The notes beneath the pieces were generated by a model. The model saw only the letters and a list, made by a program, of their open reading frames with translations, had not been told where the DNA came from and searched no databases. Shown piece by piece: positions 54,905-64,000 of a stretch of DNA of 64,000 nt. Source of the DNA: Euglena gracilis (Eukaryota > Euglenida > Euglenophyceae > Euglenales); the NCBI GenBank assembly GCA_039621445.1, contig CP154954.1, positions 29,397,411 through 29,461,410 of the forward strand, in the 5' to 3' direction. Positions within the stretch are counted from its first letter, which is position 1. Each line of letters starts with the position of its first letter. Both the position numbers and the translations under genes were made by a program.

Positions 54905-57900
54905 TTACGAGGCCAGGATCTCGATGTTGATCATCTTGATGTCCTTCAGGGGTTTGTCTGACCGATCGGTCTTGACCTTCTCGATGGCCTGCACTACGTC
55001 CATGCCTGTGCCAAGTTAGCAGTCGGGATGTGTTTGCGCGCACAGGATTTTGATGAGAAAAAAATCCTGCATGTGTGCAGCAGACATGGAGTCTTCCACA
55101 TGGGTTGATAGGAGGGTTGGATGCACGTGCCAAGGGAATTTATACCTCAAATGAAATAAAGAACGGAGGTGCTCAAGGACCCCGCAGGAGGTCCAGCTCA
55201 GAGGCTGGAAAATTTGGGCTAGTGGGGGGAAAAAAGGCTGCTGGCTGACCCTCCCCCCAAATCGGGGTACCGGGGCTGGAGCTTGGGTGATTTTGGAGAG
55301 AAGAGGAGCACCCCCCCCCCAAACCACTACAAACCAAGTCGCTGACACTTTAATCCAATTATTACAATTTTCTGAGGCGCAGGCCCAAAATTTGCTTGCA
55401 GTGCTATGTTTTAATTGGTGGACTAAAATTCCACACCCTGTTGACCCTATACAATACTGAAACCAAAATCTGGAAAAAAAATTGGGGCCTTCTGGATCCC
55501 ATCCCAATCCCAATCCTTCCCAAAAAAAAAAACGAAATTCCCAAAGTGTCCCAAAAACTGCCAGTTATTCAAAAAAAAATCTTCTTTTTTGACTCTAAAT
55601 TTGCCTGGCCACCTGTTTCTTACCACTTTCGCTAATTTTAGGCCAGTTTTTGCACACCAAAAGGCGAAAGGCCATTAACCGTCCATCCGCCCTTCGGGAG
55701 CCTGGAAATAATAATTACTAATTATTAATTTTTTTAATTTAATTATTAAATTTAAAATTTATTAATTAAATTATAAAACTCATTGTTGGGGGGGTCCCAG
55801 GCTGGTAAAAAAAAGCTGCTGGCAGGGATGGACCCCCTGTGGGGGGGGGTCAAGAGTTTTAAAGCACCGCTCTGCTTCTGATAACCTGTCGCCGTGTTGA
55901 TAACCAACCTATCACATGCGTAAAATCCCCACTCTCGGTTTGTGCATGGGTAACCGGCCTTTTAGGGGTGTACTTTTGGGTCGCTTTTCAAGTGTGCTGA
56001 CAAAGGGTCTTTTGGCCTCCCTCAGGAGTGGGAAAATGTCCATAAATGCATTTGGCTTTGGCAAGGAGAGTGTGCCACCAAGTGCACTGTCAACGAGGGC
56101 AATTGGATGGCCGTTATTGAGGGGCATGGCCGCGGCACGGATGCACCTTTGGTACCCCCACCAAATGGCCGCGGCACGGATGCACCTTTGGTGACCCGCC
56201 CGAAGATGGTGTGCTTGCTGTCGAGGTGCGGGGTGGGGACCGTGGTGATGAAGAACTGGCTGCCGTTGGTGTTGGGCCCTGGCCAACGAGAGGCAGTTTA
56301 TCCGGTGTGTCCACCAAAGGCGAAAGCCATGAGCAATGCAGCGACCTATGCCAATAACGCAAAACAAGCCTGGTCGATGGGCACATGAAAGGGGAAGGTT
56401 GGATCTGTTATACTCCTGGCCACACCACTCTGGACATAATACATGGTGGGGTGGTCGAGTGGTCGGATTGTGCTGATCACCCAAAGAGTGCTGCTCCTTT
56501 ACTTATTGAGTTATTATTCACTAAGACAATTCTGAGAACAAGCCACCACAATTATTCGGCCTCGGCACATTATTTCTTTTTTATAATTTGATTTCATTGG
56601 AAAATTTGAACCTTGCACCCAGCTGGTGCATCTGGGTAAAGAAAGCAGCCACAGCGTACACCTGCGTTGGCCATGGCGACAATGAACGGCCGGTCAAACT
56701 TCAGCCCCTTGCTGAACTCATCCTCGAAGTCCTCCCCCCAGATGCTCTCGCCACCCCTTCCATCCCCTGCAAACACCGAACTCCAGGATATGTCCAGTCT
56801 GGGGGGGGGGGCGGCAATCTGATGCTCATGAATGGCGGGCTTGACAACATTTCTTTTTCATTTTTCAGCGCGGTGATCCATGAGAAAATGAGTCCACAGA
56901 ATTGATCCCTCTGGAAATTAGGAACTCCCATGCGGCAGACAGTAGAACACAGTGGCTTTTCGCAAAACGCGTGTTTGTGGCGACTGTATTTGAATACAGA
57001 GGGAGGGACTAATTAGTACGAAAGAAAAGTGGAGGCAGAAAAATGCAGATGGGAAATTTCCGCGGTGTGACCAAAATGTACGGAAATATTTGGCAAGATT
57101 TCAGGAAACAATTGGCAGAATGTCAAAAAAAAACAGAAAGGAATTTGAATCTCATGAACGCAACTCGTTATAACCTCACCACATGATTCAGGTCTGATTC
57201 CAAAGCTCATCAGCAAATGATCAACTGCCGAGTTGCCTCCAAACAACTTGTGTGCAGATGGCACAGAGACACCAACAGCTTGCACCTCTTGGCAGGCAAG
57301 GAGGACGGGGCATCGAAAACAGGGGTATTATTTGGGTATTTCCAAAAAAAACGTGTGGAAAAATTTGGCAGTCTCAGCCAAAAAAGGTCGAGAAAGATTT
57401 GGCAGGATTTCGTTCTGCCAATATTTTCCTACCACTTTTTTGGCAGCCAGCACTGTTTTGGCTCCTAACAAATCTTTCTTGCAAATTTATGCCTTTCAGC
57501 TAAAACTCTCTTTGGCCGAACAATGAATGGCAGGCAAAGCCAAGGTGTCAGAGCGCAAGCCACATGAGTGAATGATCGATCCTGTCTCCCTTGGGCATCC
57601 AATCGATGTAGGAACAGGCAGGTTGCCTTGAAATCTCTCGACATTTGAACTTTCAAGGGGGGAAGAAATCAGTTTTGAATGTCGATCAATCACTTCTGAC
57701 CCCTGGGGGGGGGGGTTCCAGTTACTCCCTCCAATCAGACCAAAACAGACCAACTACCTCAGGACTGCATCAAATCAAGAGGACGCCGCAGACACAACGG
57801 AGAAACAATTGCGGCGTTCCTTCCCATCATTCGCCAACAGAAAGCAGCGGCGCACCGCCCGGGTCCCCGGTCTGGAGCATGAAGCCCTTGATGACCCGGT

Positions 57901-60486
57901 GGAAGAGGTGCCCGTTGTAGTAGCCCGCCCGGGAGTGGGTGGAGAAATTCTCCACCGCCTTGGGGGCCCTGTAGGGCCAAGGCAGTGGAGGGCACACGGA
58001 ACGGCACACAAATCTCAAACGAGTTCGGCAATCCTCTGCTCAAGACCTCAATTGCTCAGTGTGCACCGTTTTCATATTTGGGGGGTGATCTCTACAACGC
58101 TCCGTAAATGTGCAGGAGTGCATCTGCATGCGAGTGTCCATCCCATGAACTCTGAGGTTAAAATGTTGGGATGCTTCAACCAATTTTGGATGCGAAGACC
58201 CAGAGGAATCGATGTGGCCTTGCGATCAGTTGGAAAACTCAAGCGTCAGCAGACTTTGAATTTAGAAGTATAACGTGTCCGGGGAAAACGCCAGCTTCTC
58301 GGCTTTTTAATCGGCGTTAAAAGATGGCCGATTGGCGTAACAGCACTTTGAGTTATTGGCTTTCCTGGAACAAAAGAATCCTTCTGGTTAAGGGATCATG
58401 CCTGTCAGGTGAGCGTCATTGTGGCACCCCCGGACAAAACCTTGATGAAATGCGCAAGAGGATGTCGTTTTTGGCTGAAATTCATTTTGCTGCACAACGT
58501 GCAACGCCAGCAGAGCTGAATGTACCTTTTTAGTTAACTGCCTCATAACCACACCTGTTTTTGTGGGGGGAAAATGAACACACAGAATTGAATTTGATGC
58601 CTCCTTTGTTGGTCAAAAGCGAATGCTTGAATGAAATTCTCCAAAAAAAAATATCTTTCTGTATTCAGAGAGGTTGAAAGCAAAATAAGGGTGTCCTTAA
58701 ACTCGCAAGCAATGCAACCAACGGCAGCCACACTCGTCAGGGAACAGCTTGAGGTGGATGTCCCCCATCGTGGTGCGGATAATGGCAGCCTGGCCCAGGG
58801 TGAGGTTGGATGTGACCGCCAGAGCGATCTCCTCCTTGGACAGCTTCTCATTGAACACGTCGCGGCCCTTTGTGGGGTCCCCCCTGCGCACGTGAGTGCG
58901 TGGGGGGGGGGGGGCGGGCCACCAAATGTTTTCCACGGCTGAGAAACCATCAGGGGTGCTGTGGGACGATTTTCACCCGGGGTGCACCCCACCTCCCCTT
59001 CTGTCAGACCCCAAGCGTGGGGTTGGAAAGAATGGGGGTTTTGGTCTACAGTTTCAATGCACATCGGCCGGAAGTGAGCACTCCAGCAGGGCTGCACAGG
59101 AAAGTATGGGGGGGGGGGTGGACGAAAGTACGTGGGGGTGGTAGGACTTCCTTCCATCCATCACACAGAAAGAAAAATTCCCTCCACATCGAATGCGCCG
59201 AAGGAAACTCCCATCTAAAAATTGGTCCCACTGGGGAAAAGGAGGGGGTGGGGAAAACGGGGAGGGGGCAAGGTGGATGGACCCAGCCACCACGGTGGAG
59301 ATGGGAGTGGTCGACGCCCCCACCCACCCCAGGGTCTCTGGGTATCCCCTTTGCCCTCCGGGGCAGATCCCTTTCCCAAAATTAGAAAACATCGTCAGCC
59401 CTCTTGTATGAACTTCCTCCAAAGTTAAGAGCTGGGGTTGAGAAAATTGCTCTTTGTTTCCATAAATGTGTTATCAAAGGTCCTTGCGTACCTCCTCCAG
59501 ACAAATTCACTCCTTCTTCTTTTGACACAAAAAGAAGGGCTGTTTTTGTCGCCCGTTGACTCCAATTTTTAAGCAGCCCCCCGGGAGCCCAGTGACACCA
59601 AATGAAAGCAGCCCCAAAACGTAGGCACCCCCTTGGCGGCAAAGCCCAAATGCACGCGGCTGGTTTAAATGGGGGGCGGAGGCTCCAAGGGCGCACTCGT
59701 CAGCTTCTTCAGGCTCCCTCCGGCTGAAGATGTAGAAGCGGACCCGCTTGTAAGCCACGCAGAAGAGGGAGGGGTCTGGCTGGTCGAAATCCACTTCTCT
59801 GTCAGGATGGCAAGGGCAATCTGGAAGGTCTGAACTGTGGGATCATAAAAAAACCGTAGGTGCATTTCCTTCAGGCATCACGATATTCTGAAACGCAAAT
59901 CCCAGCAGGTGGGTTGCAATGTCTTTTTTCTGTCTCAAGGTTCGGACAAAACAGGGGGTCAAGCTGGCCGCTTTTGAACAGCGTTACAGAACACGAGGCA
60001 TCAAAACTGCACCGAATTTGCAGCCATGCTCATAAATTTTTGGTTTGGGCCATGCTATTTGAGCAGTTGCGCAAATGGATGTTTTTCAAAGTCGTCACCC
60101 CTGGAAGCCAAATCTGTGTAATCCAACCATGGTGCCCCAAGCAGCAGGTCTCCCAGCATATGGGACACACACCAAGCATGTGTGTTTTGGGAATATGGTT
60201 GCCTCATCAGTATAAGATGCTATCGGAACAATTTCGGGAAGGTAAGACGGAGTGCTAAACCACACCTTTCACTTTGTCTTTTTAAACTTCTCTGGTCCAC
60301 AGTTGCACAAACGGACCACTTGTGCAATTTACAAATGGTCTACTTTTGTAAGTTGCACAAGTCATGTTGCACAGTTTGCACATTTGTGCAAGTCATCCGT
60401 TTGCAGAATTGCGCAAATGAACCACGTTCACAATGTCCCAGACGGACCATTCAGTGGATGGATTTGCCTTATTTTGCGAAGACTTC

Positions 60487-60575
<89 letters not shown>

Positions 60576-63373
60576 AACAACAACAACAACAACAACAAAT
60601 GAAATCATCAAGATTGAAGAGTAACAAAAAACCCTCTTCTGGTGCCAGGTTGGACATCCACAATTGAACCTGTGAAAAAAAAAATTTACCCTGAAATTCG
60701 AAAATGCCCTTCACCACCTGTGTTTCATCGAGAAATGAAATTCAATTCATTGGCTGCGATTGAAAGCTTTCTGACTTAAAAAAAAAAAGAACATGGCGTT
60801 CGGGGAGCGTTTTGTGCAATTACCTGACGCGGTTCCTTTGACCCTGTAACATGTGACCTTGTGGACGCCGTGATTCCACTCTGCTCCGCCCATGCCATTG
60901 CTTAGCGACATCCGGGGGGGAGGGGGGGGTCACTTTCCACTCTGAAAAAAACCAGTCAGTCACTTTTTTCGGCCAAGCCAGTCAGTCACTTTCCCCCCCC
61001 CGGGGGGGGGGGGGTCGGCCACTCAGGAAAACCAGACACTTTTTGGCCTTTCAAGGCTATTTTTGGCCAAAATTTTCTCCGGCGCCTTTGGCCCAAGGCG
61101 CCGGTTGGCCACTCAGCCACTTTTGGGTGATTTCTGGCCTACCCCACCCCCAGGGGGAGGGGGGTCACGGCCAAAAAACCGGTCAGTCACTCTGAAAAAT
61201 CCAGTCAGTCACCCCCCCCCGTGTGCACTGTGGCTGTTTTTTGGTGCCTTTTATCCCTTCTTCTGGCCTGGCGCTGTTGTTCGCCTCTGGCCCTTTTGTC
61301 TGTGTACGTGGAGGTGGTCACCCATACCCCGGCCCGGCAGCGCGACCCCAAAGGAGGCAGGGGGACAGATTGTGAAAAAGATAAAGGACGCTGGACGGTC
61401 GCAATGGATTTTGCGCGGCCATAGGCCCACAATGGGGTGTCACTGAAAAAGTCATGCGGCCCGTGCCAGTGGCGCCCAACTGGCACCCTAACCCTGAATT
61501 TGTGGCGGGTGCATCAGTTGGGTACCTATGCCAAATATAATTGAAAATCAAAAAACTTTTCGTCCACTTGCGCAATGGCACAAGTGAATTTTTGAATGGT
61601 CCACTTGCACGATTGCGCAAGTGGACAACTCAAAGAATAAAGCAAAGTTTGCAGGGAAGAGGTACCTAGGATCAATTGCACACATGGTCCAATTCAACAC
61701 CAACCTGTGCCAGCCTGTTTGGAGCCGGAAATTCAATGCCATGATATTGTGGTATTCCCTATCCTGTACACCTGTGGTTCTGGATTATGATGCAGCCAAC
61801 TTGCCACAGAACAGAATTGGTTGCTGGTGGCACTCCTGCTGTAATCTTTATTCTGTCAACCTGTTTGTACTAACATAACTCCAATACCACCAATATGAAA
61901 ATCTTCCACAGGTCCTCGACCCCCAGAACACCATTTGGTGCTGGCAAGAAATGCGCAGGACAAAGCCAGGGTTTTGGTATATGGGAAACTTAAATTCCTA
62001 ATTTCCCACGGTCAGGGGAAACAAAACCTGGCATTACGTTACGGAGGGCAGAAAACACGAGATTTTTGGCTTTCCACCAGACCTCAGCCCCGAAAAACAG
62101 TGTTAATCCACATACACCCCAAAAGACCCTCCCCCAAAAATAAGACCCCCCCTGGGCCGATCAAGCAAAATTCAAAAATAAGACCCCCCATAAATAAGAC
62201 CCCCCTGGCGGCGCGAAGCGCCGGGGACGGCGAAGATTTTTTCCTGAAAAATTACCAAAAACCCCAAATTCAGACGCAAAAGTGATGAAAATCAAAAAAT
62301 TTTCAGATTTTTGAAGTTCAAAAAAAAATGTTTAAAATCAATTTACACCAATTTACACATGGCACAAAGCGCCGAAGGAAAAATTTTAGTGCTCTTTTGA
62401 ACCTGAAAAATGGTGGTTTTTCAGGCCCGGTTCGGTCAAAAAAAACAAAAATGAGACCCCCTCCAAAAAAGACCCCCCTGGAGGCTTCCTGCAACACACC
62501 CAAAATTAAGACCCGGGTCTTATTTGGGGGGGGGGGGACCATCATATAACCAACAGTTCAAAAACATGGGTTTGAAACCCCGGGGGGGATGGATTTGCAA
62601 CATGCGATTTTGGTCAGCAGAGGGACGTGCAGCACACCGGGCAAGGTCCTTCTGTGTAAGCTGGAACACCGCCTGGTTTTGCTGCACGGTGCCCTGGAAC
62701 AGCGCGACCTGCATGAAGCGCTCCGTCCCCTCCACCTTCCCCAGAAGACGGCTCAGCGTGTTGGTGGGCAGGTGGACCACTGTGACGCAGCAGACAGGAC
62801 ACAAAAATGCTTCCAGCCCCACATAAAATGCACTCCGCCGTGTTCCTTCATCACAACTGGAAGTGCGATGGCAGTTGCCGGATAATGGAATACCACCTCA
62901 TGCTTGGAAATGAAAGCCCATTACACAAAACGTCGATTTGGGTCCATGGGTAACCCCCCCCAAATTGTCGCCCCCCCCCCAAGGGGGGTGACAAATAGGG
63001 GGGGGGTCACGTTATCAATAAGGCCCACCGCCCTCAACAGAGGTGTTAGGGAATACACCATAACAACCCCACAACATACAGCAAATGAATTCCGAATCTC
63101 GGTAGGCTTCAAAGAATAGAAGGGACGGGACAAAGTGCCCGAAACGGCCGAAAATTCCTCCCCCCCCCCTGGTCGCGGCATCACAAGCGGAAAATGAAAC
63201 ATGTCAACCATCAGGAGTAAGCAGAACCTTGTGAGAAAATGGGCACTGAACCCTTCTTCGCCTTTGTGCCTTCCGGGAATGGAGAAACCCCACACCTTTG
63301 ATGCCCAACAGAGTGGCATAGATGAGGAAGTGCCCAGATTCATCAAAGGCCGTGTTGTATGGCCAGCAGGCTC
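54905..63373 (-). CDS. PPWD1: PPWD1-type peptidyl-prolyl isomerase with WD repeats (3' part)
   Basis: PPWD1 is a spliceosome-associated protein with N-terminal WD40 repeats and a C-terminal cyclophilin domain. Eight exons, all GT-AG, phases consistent throughout: 63296-63373 ([17 protein letters not shown]), 62638-62779 ([20 protein letters not shown]), 59697-59798 ([16 protein letters not shown]), 58734-58883 ([31 protein letters not shown]), 57856-57968 ([17 protein letters not shown]), 56662-56766 ([14 protein letters not shown]), 56186-56278 ([20 protein letters not shown]), 54905-55005 ([12 protein letters not shown] to TAA at 54905). The FHR, QTGDP, GGESIWG and NGSQFFI cyclophilin motifs with the active-site Arg and Phe are present; HLD stands where Trp occurs in human cyclophilin A (PTPWLD in human PPWD1), as in many cyclosporin-weak cyclophilins. 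The WD40 N-terminus must lie beyond 64000. Donors are GTGTGG, GTGTGC, GTGCGC, GTGTAC or GTGCAT. Confidence 0.94.
56126..56192 (-). repeat. Tandem duplication of a PPWD1 5' splice site
   Basis: A 28-bp stretch covering the end of exon 7 and its donor (ACCAAAG|GTGCATCC and following) occurs twice, at 56165-56192 and 56126-56153, 39 bp apart. Using the second donor would add 39 nt (13 codons), frame-preserving. Confidence 0.9.
60487..60598. repeat. (CAA)n microsatellite
   Basis: About 110 bp of CAA triplets with one interruption, in a PPWD1 intron. Yields spurious poly-Gln, -Asn, -Thr frames. Confidence 0.97.
60891..61221. mobile_element. Truncated hAT-like MITE, CATACAATTGC family
   Basis: Left end CATGCCATTGCTTAGCGAC; the interior has CAGTCAGTCAC repeats, C/G-run junctions and a GGCGCC..GGCGCC core (61079-61104). 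The right 45 bp, including the terminus, are absent. PPWD1 intron. Confidence 0.75.
61562..61626. other. 15-bp perfect inverted repeat among TTGYRCAA words
   Basis: GTCCACTTGCGCAAT (61562-61576) and ATTGCGCAAGTGGAC (61612-61626) are exact complements. TTGCGCAA, TTGTGCAA or TTGCACAA also occurs repeatedly at 60070, 60303-60415 and 60815. PPWD1 intron. Confidence 0.7.
62129..62541. repeat. Repeat element with AATAAGACCCCCC units and inverted ends
   Basis: Left CCAAAAATAAGACCC and right GGGTCTTATTTGG are inverted; further AATAAGACCCCCC copies lie inside, with a GGCGCGAAGCGCC core (about 62208). No target duplication identified. PPWD1 intron. Confidence 0.6.
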
Positions 63374-64000
63374 CTGTGCAGCACGCCACAGGCACGGGGA
63401 GGCGCGCACTTCCCAAATGGCACACTCGAAAACATGCTGATGAAGGAAGGGTTTGCTTCAAGAAAAAGCTTACGATGAGAGCGCAAAGTACGAAATGTCA
63501 GGTCACGAGGCGTGCTTGTTCCAACCCAGCTCACTTGCCGGGGTCACAGTGGCCCAAAAGGCCAGGGGCCAACTTCCGAGAGGGACAAAATCGAGCCAAC
63601 GAGTGCTGGTATCCCAATGGGAGGATACACCTTGGGGCCAGAGATTCACTTAGACCCCGGGGGGGTTTTTTCTCAGCACATCCCGTCGGCCGTTGGTCAT
63701 CCCTTGGGCCCGAGGGCGGTCCTCAATGGGCGGTCCTTCAGGAAGAAGAAAAAAATCCGTGTCCCACATGGACCGCCCTGGACCTCCCACACACCACCCA
63801 GAGGGTTTCCGGGATTCCCGATCAGCCCTGAATCTGCTGAGCATTCAAAGAAGTCTTGTGATCTTTCGAAAGCGCACTTATACACGCAGGTCCGGTCTGC
63901 GAGGCTGTTTGAGGACCTTGCTTTTTGGATTTTTCCATTGACCGACTGATGACCTTTTTGGGACAGGGGGTACATTGCTCTTCCGGATTCAAACTGCACT
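63374..64000. other. PPWD1 intron sequence, nothing recognised
   Basis: Upstream PPWD1 exons (rest of the linker and WD40 repeats) are not found here, so this is taken as intron running off the window. Short C/G runs only. Confidence 0.5.

Noticed and set aside
60433-60717. Poly-Gln/Asn/Val frames
   Set aside because: Translation of a CAA microsatellite inside a PPWD1 intron.

Overview
This is nuclear DNA of a unicellular eukaryote, probably an alga or related protist. The protein genes are split into short exons by introns of about 0.1 to 14 kb, and all four recognisable genes lie on the minus strand. Introns are mostly GT-AG with unusual GTG-type donors (GTGTGG, GTGCGC); some junctions only work as GC-AG. 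One-directional genes, GC donors and transposon-made introns recall dinoflagellates (and, for the introns, pelagophytes and prasinophytes). That placement is inference only.

Layout in the direction of transcription (high to low coordinates): (1) the 3' part of a PPWD1-type spliceosomal cyclophilin, eight exons, 63373 to 54905; (2) a coiled-coil protein with a C-terminal FYVE zinc finger, about 54.4 to 30.5 kb, possibly to 28.66 kb; (3) APC4, a subunit of the anaphase-promoting complex, 28632 to 7758; (4) probable exons of an unrecognised Pro/Gly/Gln/Met-rich protein, 2.4 kb to the left edge. Between (3) and (4), at 3.3-6.8 kb, lies a gene-free stretch carrying about fourteen copies of an 18-bp dyad.

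Much of the rest is transposon. The main class is short, G-run-rich, non-autonomous DNA elements with CAGRN-type terminal inverted repeats and 8-bp target duplications (hAT-like). At least eight have recognisable target duplications, and many share a GGCGC..GCGCC core hairpin beside an A/T run. Two, and perhaps four, sit inside host coding exons so that removing the element plus one target copy restores the reading frame, with splice signals made by the target duplication and/or the element end. These are introner-like elements, meaning transposons that have become introns, and they are the main discovery of the window. A 12.5-kb LINE (endonuclease, reverse transcriptase, RNase H, CCHC) is inserted inside one of these elements in an intron of the FYVE gene, and itself carries a nested hAT-like element. 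Its 5' half looks split by GT...AG, T-rich gaps.

Remaining sequence is microsatellite, a 2.5-kb polypurine tract, tandem repeats, a decayed LTR-retrotransposon fragment and intron sequence without recognised content. I see no rRNA, tRNA or CRISPR. Exon limits come from reading the sequence and from remembered family alignments, not from transcripts.
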